Shown: positions 12,733 to 24,200 of the stretch, in pieces | Layout of the letters: every line of letters starts with the position of its first letter | Position numbering within the stretch: position 1 is the stretch's first letter | NCBI GenBank assembly: GCA_024760905.1 | Contig: CM045737.1 | Span: forward strand, 13,743,726-13,807,725 | Direction: 5' to 3' | Source of the DNA: Plotosus lineatus | Taxonomy: Eukaryota; Chordata; Actinopteri; Siluriformes; Plotosidae | DNA length: 64,000 nucleotides | Notes under the pieces: model-generated | What the model saw: the letters and a program-made list of their open reading frames with translations, nothing else | What the model was told of the DNA's origin: nothing | Database searches by the model: none | Position numbers and translations under genes: made by a program

Positions 12733-13300
12733 AGTCGGCCCCCAACTTACAAAGACCCCTGAAAAACATTTTCCTATGTTTCGGTCCCCGAGATAAGAAA
12801 CAACACCCTCTTACGAAAAGAAATTCAAACGCTCCAATCGACGTGCGAGTTGCTCTCTCATTAGCTGTCTCTCAACATCCCTCCCCACTGGTCTCCCAGA
12901 TAGAGACAGAAGGAAGCTTCACTCTTTAGTTTTTTAAGTTGTTTAATTCAGTAAATGTTTAATAAATGTGGGTGCATTTGAGCTCATCTGGAATGCCGAT
13001 CCCTCAAGGAATCAAATTAAAGTTGAGTTTGTCAAGCAGGGAATGCGCTTTGAATTCACGTCTTGTGGGCGTGGCCTGCAGTGCATTTGAGAGAGAGCGA
13101 GACAGAGAGAGAAGGAATAACGCTTTAGTTTTTAGTTTAGTTTTTAATTTGTTTTAATTCAGTAAATGGTCAAGCAGGGAATGCGCTTTGAATTCACATC
13201 TTGTGGCGTGGCCCGCAGCGCTCACGAGCGAGAGAGACAGACAGACAGAGAGAGAGAGAGAGAAGGAATAATGCTTTTTAGTTTTTAGTTAATCAGCAAT
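12733..13300 (+). mobile_element. MITE fragment related to 22105 and 45062, with GA runs
   Basis: Starts CAGTCGGCCCCCAACTTAC next to TA and continues with decayed family sequence (tctcaacatccctcccc). The stretch gtcaagcagggaatgcgctttg occurs twice (13029 and 13169) before GA-rich runs. No matching right end seen. Confidence 0.55.
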
Positions 13301-13389
13301 ATTAACTCAGGAACATGATATATTTAACCAATAAAACAATTTGTATTATTTTTGTCACAATGATTAAGTCCAGATTAATGGTTCTGATG

Positions 13390-14064
13390 ACATACCTGTG
13401 GAGGTATGGACGTGTCTAGGAGAGCTAGCGTTAGATTTTCTGACTAGAACATTCAACAAGGTCTTGGAGAGTGAGAGGATGCCGAAGGAATGGAGGAGAA
13501 GTGTGCTTGTGCCCATTTTTAAGAACAATGGAGACGTGCAGAGTTGTGGCAACTACAGAGGGATAAAGTTGATGAGTGATGAAGTTATGGGAAAGAATAG
13601 TGGAAGCGAGAGTAATGGCAGCAGTCAGCATTTGTGAACAATAGTTTGGCTTTATGCCAAGAAAGAGCACCACAGATGCAGTGTTTGCTTGGAGGATGTT
13701 AATACAGAACTACAGAGAAGGTCAGAAGGAGCTGCATTGTGCCTTTGTGGATCTGGAGAAAGCATATGACAGGGTGCCGAGAGAGGAACTGTGGTATTGC
13801 ATGAGGAAGTCTGGAGTGGCAGAGAAGTATGTTAGAGTGGTGCAGGACATGTATGAGAGATGTAAGACAGTGGTGAGGTGTGCTGTCGGTGTGACCGACG
13901 AATTCAAGGTGGAGGTGGGACTGCATCAAGTGTCAGCTCTGAGCCCCTTCTTGATTGCTATGGTGATGAACAGGCTGACAGACGAGGTTAGACAAGAATC
14001 TCCATGGACTATGATGTTTGCAGATGACATTGTGATCTGTAGTGAGAGCAGAGAACAAGTGTAG
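13390..14064 (+). pseudogene. RTE-like LINE reverse transcriptase fragment
   Basis: Two frames carry reverse transcriptase: LERMPKEWRRS-type and VLVPIFKNNGDVQSCGNYRG up to 13575, then, after a frameshift and lost segment, HCAFVDLEKAYDRVPREEL, ALSPFLIAMVMNRLTDEV and MMFADDIVICSESREQV (13654-14064). FADD is the catalytic motif; the usual HQGS has become HQVS. It ends at a stop and is broken, hence inactive. It sits inside another element whose end (ctatttgagaaccactg) follows at 14089. Confidence 0.9.
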
Positions 14065-14729
14065 GAAAATCTAGATGGGGGTGCACCCCACTATTTGAGA
14101 ACCACTGGTATAGACTGACATGATTATGATCCCACTCAGCTTATGGAAGCTCAATGATCTGGTTAGTTTCCATGTTGGGTTAATATTTAGTGAAAGGAAA
14201 TCAAGGGATCCCTGTATATTCATAATGATGACAAACACTGAAAAATATGAAGGAAATTGTTAACCATGCCATATTTGAAAGGGAGTGGGAGGAAGAATAA
14301 TCTCATTTAATCCCGCCCCGTACTTACCAGTTCATAACTTGATTAAAAAGTACCTGCTTTCTGGTTAATATGGTCAATATTTCTCATTTGTGCACCCCTC
14401 ATACATCAAAACATTTTCAATTGTACCAAAGTTTATTAACAAGGAAAAGAGAAAAAACTACCAAAAATTAAATAAAATAAATCACAATATACTATCAAGG
14501 AATTAATGAAGTAGCCCAATCAATAAGTACCAGAATGTAAACCATAAGCTTGGAAACATTCATTATTAACCAACCCCTCTTCATCCCTGTAACCCATCAA
14601 AATGATTTCTTCATTTGTGATTTTAAATTGTTTAATGTTAAATTATAATCATACTACGAGGAAAAATGAAAAAAGTAATGAGACAATAAGGTTCAGTTTA
14701 AATATTATAAGAAAAAGATAATGTGAATA

Positions 14730-15676
14730 CAGTAGGCCCCCGTTTTTGGCGATGGTTTGGTTCCGGCCCTTTCCACAGATCAAGAAAATCCACGAGTTAT
14801 TGGTGCGGTTTTAAAACCCTATGTATAGTACATGCACTAAAATATTCTTCTTAAACACATTCTATAGACTGTCTTACTGATTAATACAGTAATAATTCAG
14901 TAAAATGTAGTAATGATTGAGTTAAAACCTTTTAATTTTGTACTGTGATGATAATTATTAATAAATAAAGCGCTTAGGCTCCTTACTAGAAACTAGAGAA
15001 GATGCAGGGCGTTTGAGTGACATCTTCTTCTTTTTCTTTCGGCTGTTCCCTTCAGGGGTCGCCACAGCAAATGATCTGCCTCCATCTCTCCCTATCCTCT
15101 GCGTCTTCTACTCTTACTCCAACGACCTTCATGTCCGTCTTCACCACATCCATAAATCTTCTCTTTGGTCTTCCTCTGAGCCTTCTGCCTGGTAGTTCCA
15201 ACCTCAGCATCCTACAACCAATATACTCACTATCCCTCCTCTGTACATGTCCAAACCATCTCAATCTAGCCTCTCTGACTTTGTCTCCAAAACATCTAAC
15301 ATGTGCTGTCCCTCTAATGTACTCGTTTCTGATCCTATCCATCCTCGTTACTCCCAAAGAGAACCTCAACATTTTCATCTCTGCTACTTCCAACTCTGAC
15401 TCCTGTCTTTTCCCCAGGGCCACATCGGGCTTAAATAATCAGAAAACACCCTAAAAAAATTTACTTCCATTTCAAGCAGTCACGTGGATAACTTGTGCGC
15501 GAAGGAGAAAAATAGAGTTGCACACATCATATCCAATCAATCAGCAGGAGGGAGAAACAAAAGCTCTCAGCCATTGGCTAAATTTGAATCACGTGCCAGT
15601 TACTTCTGGGTTTGTAGCCAATCCGCGAGTATGCGGGGGCACGAGCACTGAACCACGAATGGTCAAGGGCCTACTG
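14730..15676. mobile_element. TA-flanked MITE split by a LINE fragment
   Basis: Ends CAGTAGGCCCCCGTTTTT and AAGGGCCTACTG are inverted, each beside TA. The LINE fragment at 15022-15425 is nested. A solo copy of the right end is at 16785-16880. Confidence 0.8.
15022..15425 (-). pseudogene. RTE-like LINE, 3' end
   Basis: On the - strand it reads [38 protein letters not shown], then [16 protein letters not shown] and [19 protein letters not shown], to the stop after CCGDP. It then has the 3' tail cctgaagggaacagccg and an AAG run. 5'-truncated, as usual for LINE insertions. Confidence 0.92.
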
Positions 15677-16369
15677 TATCAACACACGGATATAATACTG
15701 CAATATCCAACCTCTTCATAAATCAGTCCAAATTACTAAATTGATGAACAGAATTGTTACTTAACTAATTTAGTTACCATCATCTCACATCTAATGAAAG
15801 AAAAGGCATGTTTTGATGTAGTAAGAGCAGTGAAGTCTGGTGTTTATATTGTCAGAGCAGCATGCATACAGTGGTACACATGTGCGGAGTGAGAAACATA
15901 TGATTGAATTTTAATGGTGTTCATGTGTGAACCAAAGCACGAACACCACAGTGTTCTGGTGAAGACCATCAGAACAGAGTGGGACAATCGTGTGAGAGCC
16001 AGCGTGAAATTTCTTAAAATTCCTTCTGAATTTATATTCTTTACATTTCGATATATGCACTCCCTGTACCGCAGATACACAGGCTTCAAGCAGGCAGATA
16101 AAAACATTGCTCTGGCTATTCACTGTTAATCCACCTATTCTCCCAATCAACTTCTCTTTTTTATATAGTATAAAAGACTTTTGTCTGAGTTACCGTGCTA
16201 CTGCAATAACAATAAGAACAGTTTCGGCCAGAGAAGAGGAAATACCTCAAACGGTGGTTGCTTCGTGATGGCAGTTTGTTCTACTGTAAGGCAGGGCTAA
16301 TCTGGTGAGAAACGGTTGTGACACAGGATCATCCAAATATATATCAACTGAAGGTTGTTTAATTAATCA

Positions 16370-16945
16370 CTCTCGCCGGCCGCATTTTTTTGACTATAAT
16401 ACGCACTTAAAAGAATTTACTTTTCTCACAAACGACTGTGCGCCTTATGTATCACCGGGGCCGCGTTGCTTGATGGATTGTAGGAGCATTACGGCTACTG
16501 TTGTGAGGTGACTCGCTGAGTAATAAGTTAGTGGCTGAAAGAAGTTTGTCAAGAGACCGGAGGGTTTTTTTTCCAAAAAATCTCTGTCCCTATTGATCCG
16601 CACATGCCCATCTCACTGATACCGTCAAAACCCAAGTGAAGTGAACTGATTCAGAGCTGCCATCATTCCGGGTGGATTTACCAAAGAACTCCAACCGCTA
16701 GGTATTGGTGTCAACAGGTCGTTCAAAGGTAGAGGAAGCTGGGCTTTATATCGAAATTCACTTATTGCGCCTTATAGGTGCGCTGGCATTGGCTGAATTT
16801 GAATCACGTGTGAGTGTTCGGCAGTCCGTGAATACTCAAACCGCAAATGCAAAACAGTGAATCGTCAAGGGCCTACTGCAGATGCTAGTTGATTTTGTGC
16901 CTGATAAGCCAGTGTGCCTTAAGGCCCGCAAAATATGGTACACTT
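16370..16945. mobile_element. decayed MITE of the 'gcgcaccggattataa' family
   Basis: Shares in inverse orientation with 24505-24945 the segments tgacaccgtcaaaacccaagtgaa-like (16619) and ttggtgtcaacagg. Ends are degenerate (gactataatacgcac; gcccgcaaaatatggta). A tail of the MITE at 14730 overlaps at 16785-16880. Confidence 0.5.
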
Positions 16946-16949
16946 CATT

Positions 16950-18575
16950 ACTTAAAAAAAAAAAAAAAAAGAGTAGCCGACTTAGTCAGTGAAAAGTGTC
17001 TTGTGGGCCGCCAATTGAAACAGAATACAATGTACTGTTGCTTTACATTAGTAAGGCTCTCAAAACACATTTCAACTCTTAAATTGAAATTTGGGGCATC
17101 CTTCCAAACTGTCCTGTTACACAAACACGCATAGAGCCGTTTAATAGACACAGACAACCTATGCATGCAAGCTTTTATGTTTTGGCTTAATTTCCTTTGA
17201 AGACGATTCAGTTTCCCTAAAACTGTCTCATAGAATGACTTTGCATCCTGTAGCATTTACATTTCTCTTCACTGCAATTTAAATATGGCTGCGTACGCCA
17301 CTGAAATATTTTTGGCATAATCTGGAGCATGGAAAAAACGCAAGGCTGCATCACCAAACATCATTCCTGACTTCTTTAATGTCCCAGTGGCTGAATTACT
17401 GAAACGCCAGATGCTAAAATCTAGCGGAAAACCGTGCCAGAAGAGTGAAGGCTGATAGCAATAGGAGTCCAACGTATTTGTTTACACAGTGCACTCATTT
17501 GCAACTCAAGCGTCCTTAAAATATAGTTTTGAAAGCCGTAGCTCTCTACAGTGATCCGTCGGACTTCTTTGAATGGTGTCGGTTGAGACTGATCTTGAAC
17601 ATGTTGCCTGTGTCTCCATACAAGTGTGGTACTGCAATCTGGGCTTGACTTCAGTACTTTTTCAGCTGAGCGACTCTGACTGCTGTAGTAAATCATATGC
17701 ATTTTAAGTCTGTGAAAGGTCTATTTTTACCATTTTAACACATGAGCTAACAAAGTAGGGGGGAAAATTCTAAATTTGTTACATGTAACTTTTTTAAGTT
17801 GCGAAAGCATTTCTGAGAAAACTATTTTACATTGTTCAACAGATGAAAAGGTTTACATCACATTGTTGTGGATAGGCTTGGTAAATAATTAGTTCAACTT
17901 GAATAAAACAGAAACATCAGATGATTAAAACGGAGTATAAATATGACCAGCCTTTAATTCCAGCCTAGAAGGCCTGTTATGCATTTGCATTTGAATGTGC
18001 TCCTGAGAGAGTGGCAAAGATGAAGCAGAGCTTGCCAAGTGCAAAAGAAAACAGCCGTGAGTATTTAGACAACATGTGGCTCTATTATTGGAGTCACGTA
18101 GTGATTTCATTATGAATGCGAAGCAATAATCCAGTAATCAACCTCATTCCCTTGTTATGGACTAATCAGAATGTTTTTATTAATGACTCCACGTATCAAA
18201 CATGCATAAGCACAACACACTACACGTGTGGCAGGGTATATTTACCTCTTTCCGCCATTATCTTGGAGGAGAATGAGAAGTGACATTCTTCAAGCAATGT
18301 AAAGTGGATGGGTGCGAGTTCCACTGAGGGGAACGTTCATGCAACACGGAGGGAATGATTACCAATCAAAACAAACCTTTGATTTTGTGCTCGACACAGA
18401 GGTCACCAAAAACCTTTCAGTGGAGAATAATGAACTTGAGTTTGCTTACATCAAAATGGAAGCTCCTTATTGTCGTGTCTAAATATCTTAGGCCTTATTG
18501 TTCCACACAGAAATAGGATTTCTAAAACATGCTTCGTTCCACATTTTAAAAATGGACAGCTTTTCCTGTATATGT
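16950..18575. other. intron 1 sequence, probably unique
   Basis: Apart from an A run at 16951-16969, no repeat family or coding motif is recognised. This is the longest non-repeat stretch of intron 1. Confidence 0.4.
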
Positions 18576-18779
18576 GGGCAGTGGTGGCTTAGTGGATAAG
18601 GCAATGGGTTGCTAATCCGAAGGTCAGTGGTTCAAAGCCTACCATCACCACTGTTGGGCCCCTGAGCAAGGCCCTTAACCCTCAATTGCTCAGTTGTATT
18701 TAAAAAAAGAAAAAAGAAAAAAAAAAGATAATTGTAAGTTGCTCTTGATAAGAGCGTCTGCAAAATGCTCTAAATGTAA
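18576..18779 (+). repeat. SINE family B, full-length
   Basis: tRNA-like head (gggcagtggtggcttagtgg; B-box region gtggttcaaagcc), body gagcaaggcccttaaccc, an A-rich break, and the tail gtaagttgctcttgataag. Confidence 0.85.
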
Positions 18780-19119
18780 TCTACTCCCTCTCTACTTTGC
18801 ACTTGAAGTCATGTGGCTTCAGTGCATCATGGGCTTTTTTTTGTAATTTTTTTTTTGAAATATTCATCAAATTAAAAAATAAGGAAGAACAGGGGGAAAA
18901 GTTAAGGAAAATGGCGCAAAACAAAGCCAATTATGCAAAAAAAAAACCCCAAACAAACAAAAACACAAAACAACCCCAAATCCCCCATCAAAATTACTTA
19001 GATTTTTTTGTGAGGTGCACGTCTGTATGTGTGTGTATTTATATTTTATTTGTATGTTATGCATTATTTTTTTAATATTTATTTATTTTAAGCATTTATA
19101 GTGTTGATTATGTATTTAT

Positions 19120-19478
19120 GGGGCAGTGGTGGTCTAGTGGTATAGGGCGCCGGATCGCTGATCCAAAGGTTGGGGGTTCGAGTCCCACTCTCCACAGGGT
19201 TGTCACTGTACCCCCCAGTGCAGCTAACTGGGTTATCAAAGGCGGGCCATGTCTGTCACTGTCTATGGTGAGAGGCATGTAAAAGAACCATTGCTGACTT
19301 TCGTAAAGAGTAGCTGCAAAGTCGTCAGCGTGTTTCTGTCCCTTGCTAAAAAGGGTTGTGACAGGAAGGCCATCCGACGTAAAAACCTCTGCCAAATCAA
19401 AATGTGTGAATCAGATGATTCGCTGTGGCGACTCCCGAGTAAAAGGGAAAAAGCCGAAAGGAAGACAGACAGACAGAC
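19120..19478 (+). repeat. SINE family A, full-length, with target-site duplication
   Basis: 359 bp with a tRNA-type A box (tctagtggtatagggcg), B box (gggttcgagtcccac), a conserved middle (gtctatggtgagaggcatg) and an RTE-like tail ending in GACA repeats. The 20-bp flanking duplication agtgttgatt[a/c]tgtatttat is at 19100-19119 and 19479-19498. Confidence 0.95.
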
Positions 19479-19523
19479 AGTGTTGATTCTGTATTTATTG
19501 ATATTATATACACATATACATGT

Positions 19524-19858
19524 GGGGCAGTGGTGGTCTAGTGGATAGGGCGCAGGATTACTGATCCGAAGGTTGGGGGTTCGAGTCCCCACTGGTTGTC
19601 ATTGTCTCCCCCCCAGTGCGGCTAACTGGGTTATCAAAGGTGGGCCATGTCTCTCACTGTCTATGGTGAGAGGCATGTAAAAGAACCATTGTTGACTTTC
19701 GTAAAGAGTAGGCTGCAAAGCCGTCAGCATGTTTCCATCCCTTGGTAAAAGGGTTGTGATAGGAAGGGCATCCGACGTAAAAACCTCTGCCAAATCAAAC
19801 GTGCAAATCAAATGATTCGCTGTGGTGACTCCCGAGTAAAGGGAAAAAGCAGAAAGAA
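19524..19858 (+). repeat. SINE family A, full-length, with target-site duplication
   Basis: Same family, with an 18-bp exact duplication (atatacacatatacatgt) at 19506-19523 and 19859-19876. The empty site is preserved in the sister MITE at about 44050. Confidence 0.95.
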
Positions 19859-20079
19859 ATATACACATATACATGTACGTATACATCAGTCAGGGGGTGG
19901 GGTGGGGTGTTGATCCTACTTCGTGGAATTCGGCGGTCGCGGTGGGATCTCGGTCCCAATTAACCGCAGAAGGTGAGGGATCCCTGTATATATTTATATA
20001 CATTTAACTCTATCCGGTTCATAATGATCAAGAGTCTCTGTTCTATATTTGTTGCACGATAATTACTCTTAATCGTCTC

Positions 20080-20546
20080 TGGGTCGTCTGGTGCTTGAGG
20101 CAACAGCAAGGGCCCTCACCTGGCTTTGTCTGATGCTGTCCTGGGGTGGTATGGAGAGTCAGCCCTTTTCCACTTAGCTCTCTCTATTGTTGTATGCCAC
20201 GTTTCTTTTGGGGATCCGTCGTTTCTCTTTTTCTGTTGGGTGCATCGCTGAGCTGTCCTGGGTAGCGAGTCTGGTGGCATGCGAAAGACATGACCGTACC
20301 ACTTCAAACGACATTTCTGGGTGGTTTTTGCAGCGACCTTACTCCAGTTGTATTGCTGAGGTCTTTGTTGTGGATGGTGTTTGGCCAGAAGACTCTGAGG
20401 GTGTTGCTCTCGTAGATCTTGATCTTGGTGTGCATACATAGGCTGCTGGATCTCCAGACTGGTTTAAGCATGGTGAAAGTAGCGTGTTGTCCATTTCCCC
20501 AAAAGCCAGAATACGCAATGGTGCGACTGCATTTTAAATATATCAT
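20080..20546 (-). pseudogene. LINE reverse transcriptase C-terminal fragment
   Basis: Two - strand frames read ATFTMLKPVWRSSSLC (20304-20546) and KTTQKCRLKWYGHVFRMP, then GSPKETWHTTIERAKW (20116-20439). The LKWYGHVFRM...K.TW motif is the LINE C terminus, from a family distinct from the RTE copies. Frameshifted and truncated. Confidence 0.75.
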
Positions 20547-21095
20547 GCTTTCATTGAAGAGATCACTTTTGTTTTAACCTGCACAGCACGGGTATGATTA
20601 GACTGTATAAAACACAGGGCGTGTATCTTGAAGCACTCAGTAAAGTGTGAATGGGAGAACTGAACCCAGTAAACTGGTGTTGCACTGGAGTAGTACACAT
20701 GCGTGCTTTGTCAGTACAAACATACTAAAGAACGAGCAATCAGGAAATCCACCGAACAAACCTATTAGATGCCTTTTACATCAGACCGATAAACTGTATG
20801 CTTGCCATCTGTAATGAGTGAAAATCGTACCAAGTGTGACCTGTGAACATTTCTTTTTATATTTCGATCAGGAAAATTGACCAGCTTGATCAACTCGTTG
20901 CTGGTTTCCAGAAACGATTCCTCCCGAAGGAATCCGGCAAATGAAAGCATTTACTTCTACACAGTGTATCTCCGTGCCGGCAGGAAGTTGTTTATTAGCA
21001 AATCTGTGGGTAATGCCACATGATTTATGATGCAAAGTTTGATTTATATTCATTTTGTTCTTCTTTTTCTCCTCCCTTCCCCTCAACCCACACAG
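20547..21095. other. end of B4GALT6 intron 1, no feature recognised
   Basis: No repeat family seen. The pyrimidine-rich tract at 21056-21095 is the exon 2 splice acceptor. Confidence 0.5.
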
Positions 21096-21212
21096 CCAAC
21101 ACATACTTCTTCATGGTGCAGGCTCAGGGTATAATGTTACGTGATAACGTGCGGACAATTGGCCAGATAATCAGATCATATACCAATAAGAACAGCACTC
21201 TGAATGGCACAG
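21096..21212 (+). CDS. B4GALT6: B4GALT6 coding exon 2 (stem region)
   Basis: The acceptor cacacag precedes the exon, which opens with the last two bases of a codon and reads NTYFFMVQAQGIMLRDN, then the N-glycosylation-bearing YTNKNSTLNGT. It ends one base into an Asp codon at donor GTGAGA. This is lumenal stem just after the membrane anchor. Phase 1 entry requires an upstream exon, which I could not find in 1-21095. Confidence 0.93.
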
Positions 21213-24200
21213 GTGAGAGAAAACGCACACACACAGATTACCACACTCGCATGAACTGGCCTAAAATGCAGTTCTTTTCTAGATGTAAGTGTATGTGTAT
21301 AAAGGTTGGTATGTTTGGTTATCTTCTTGTTCGTGATTGTCTTCCCAGATTATCCTGATGGCAACAACTCCAGTGAATATTTTGCTCAACCGACTACATA
21401 CCTTCCTGAGAATTTCACATACGCCCAGAACATGCCATGCCCTGAACGTTTACCTTCTATGAGTGAGTTCTTAGAACCATAGTACTGTACCTGAATACTA
21501 GGCTGGTTGTTTAGAGGCTCTTTTGGGCTCCCACTTGTCTGGATTCAAGTGGAAGTGAAGCCCTCACTTTTTCAACGTGTTAACAGTGGCGTTGCTGTAC
21601 ACATCATGGCGAAAGTCACGATATTAGAATTTGTATATCCAACCCCGTAAAATCAATTTGTGTAATGAATTTCATTAAATTATTCAGTTATATTTTATAG
21701 AATGTCATTGTTCATTATCTTCCATGACTTAATTTGGATCTTTCAGCTTGTTTGTTATTGTGATGGGGTGAAAGTGGCATGTGCTGATGTGCTATATCTC
21801 TGCAGAGGGTCCTATAGAGGTAAATATGACTGAGGTTCCTGTAGAGGAGGTCGAAATGCAGCTTAAACAGATGGGCATTCAGTTTGGAGGACACTGGAAG
21901 CCCAAGGACTGCAAACCACGCTGGAAGGTAATTTATTTTGTCTGTGTGATAGCACACTTTTATGAGTGAGGGGTCAAAACCCGCTTTTAAATGCGGGATG
22001 GGGGGGGGCAATTTTAACACATTGGTTCTGTGATACTCACAGCTCTGCAGATCAAGAATCAAAATGGTGAAAAGAAAATGACTTGAATATTCTACGTTTA
22101 TGTACAGTGGAACCTCAACTTACGAAAGCCCCAACAAACGAAAAATACAGGTTACGAAAAACATTTTCCGAAAAATTTTGTCTCTGGATACGAAACAAGT
22201 TCACGTTACGAAAGCACCATCTAAAAAATTCAAACAAGGCATGAGTAGCTCTCACATTGACTACATTTCTCAACATCCCGCCCCACTGGCCTCCCATTGG
22301 CTAGGAGGGATGACGCAGCTCCCTCCCATTGGTTATCTCCCAACATCCTGCCTCGCTGGCCTCCCTTTGGCTAGGAGGGATGACGCAGCTCCCTCCCATT
22401 GGCTAATATGGAGCACCCATAATGCTTTTCGTGTAAAGAGTTACTGTTGTTTCAATGGGGCCGTGGTGGTCTAGTGGTATAGGGCGCTGGATCGCTGATC
22501 CAAAAGGTTGTCACTGTCCCCCCCAGTGCGGCTAACTGGGTTATCAAAGGCGGGCCATGTCTGTCACTGTCTATGGTGAGAGGCATGTAAAAGAACCATT
22601 GCTGACTTTCATAAAGAGTAGCTGCAAAGTCGTCAGCGTGTTTCTGTCCCTTGCTGAAAAGGGTTGTGACAGGAAGGGCATCCGACATAAAAACCTCTGC
22701 CAAATCAAACGTGCGAATCAGACGATTCGCTGTGGCGACTCCCGAGTAAAAGGGAAAAAGCCGAAAGGAAGACAGACAGACAGTTACTGTTGTTTCAGGA
22801 GTTTTTCCGAGTGTGCTCATTGGCGGCACGGTGGCGTAGTGGTTAGCACGTCCGCCTCACAGCAAGAAGGCCTGGGTTCGATTCCCGGCCTGGGCGTTTC
22901 TGTGTGGAGTTTGCATGTTCTCCCCGTGCTTGTGCGGGTTTCCTCCGGGCGCTCCGGTTTCCCCCGCAATCCAAAGACGTGCACTGTAGGTTAATTGGCC
23001 GTTCTAAATTGACCGTAGTTTCTCTCCTGCAGCGGCACTGGAACCCAGTCGTATCGGCACTTGCCTTTCCATTGGATCCTTCCGGTGGCGCCGAGACAGG
23101 GGGGGACTTGCTGCTTGGGTAACAGCCTGTCCCTCATTACTCCCTACCCAGGCTCTGTGCACTGGGGAGTATCACCAGTCGGGATACTGGCCAGAGCGCA
23201 GCCATAGTCCTTCGGGACTGACGGAGGCCTACGCTCATTGCAACTTTATCTTTTGGCTCAGGCTTATAACCTTGCTTAAACATTTGTAAGATTATAACTG
23301 CTGAGAAGACATGGTCAACACACACGCGCACGTGTGATTCTCAGTGCGAGTGAAAAGTATTGTTCTGCTATTTAGAAATGAACATTTCTCATGAGATTTC
23401 ATGTGATTAAACCACAAGAAAAAATTTTTGTGTCAGCAGACACTATGCAAAATACTTCAGCTTTAATTTGAGTGTTTATACCCAAGTCCAGTGAATGATG
23501 TATCACTTTAAGTAGATAGTCTCTTTATTTAAGGCTGCTAAAGTACTTGGACAGACTATCCACTAATGTAAAGTACATGATCATTGGTGATCATCGTTAC
23601 TTCTCAGTGTTAACTTGGTGCTACATATCATGGTTATCATTCACTAAATTATTCACGGGTGAGGGCAATAGAAAAAAAGAATTTTGCAATCAGGAAACTG
23701 AGCTAATGTCGTCTGCTGCCACTGTTGGATAAAAAAGAAAAAATTTGCAACGTCCCGCACATGGACTCCACTGCCAGTTCCTATCTATGTGTAAGCCTCA
23801 GGCTGGACTTGAAATACCTCTGATATGAAAGGAGCTTTGTTTTTTTTTCCTGTGTGAGTGTGTGTGTGCACGCGTGCGTGCGGGGTGGGGGGTGGGGGGG
23901 GTGGTCTGTGTCTGAACCTAGATCAGATATGTGATCATATATAAGGATCCCTCACTTTCCGCCTTTAATTTGGACCGAGATCCCCCCCATGATCAGAGTT
24001 CTGTGAAATAGGATCAACCTCCCAACCCCCCCTGACTGATGTATATGTAATATCAATAAATACATAATCAACACTATAAATGCTTATAATAACAATTAAA
24101 TATTCAAAAATAATGCATACGATATAAATAAAATATAAATACACACACACATACAGATGTGTGCACTGACTCAGACACGCACCTCACAAAAATTGAATTA

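Larger units (their letters stand above)
18780..19986 (+). mobile_element. MITE ('gatccctc' family) with two nested SINEs
   Basis: The body matches the intact element at 43723-44178, ending with GTGAGGGATCCCTG beside TA. The left end is decayed (actccctctctactttgc). Two family A SINEs interrupt it at 19120-19478 and 19524-19858. Confidence 0.85.
22105..23358 (+). mobile_element. MITE, right end lost, with two nested SINEs
   Basis: Starts CAGTGGAACCTCAACTTACG after TA. Its sequence follows the complete copy at 27754-28511 up to gtgcgagtgaaaag and then breaks off. SINEs at 22455-22781 and 22823-23232 interrupt it. Confidence 0.85.

Noticed and set aside
12567..12929. 120-residue open frame with IYIYIY
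   Set aside because: Created by the TG/TA microsatellite.
15017..15454. 145-residue + strand open frame
   Set aside because: Antisense shadow of the RTE-like LINE 3' end on the - strand, which has the recognisable protein.
19120..19190. tRNA gene
   Set aside because: A and B boxes are present, but the segment is the head of a dispersed SINE with target duplications, and the cloverleaf is not complete.
19108..19395. Repeated - strand open frames (AEVFTSDGLPVTTL...), also at 2761, 19599 and 22452
   Set aside because: Same SINE family A read backwards; a SINE has no protein.
1..21095. B4GALT6 exon 1 inside the window
   Set aside because: No frame resembling the short cytoplasmic tail plus membrane anchor with a phase-1 donor was found; it is probably upstream.
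22823..22895. tRNA gene at the head of SINE family C
   Set aside because: Followed by the standard SINE body; the second copy at 53353 shows it is a repeat.
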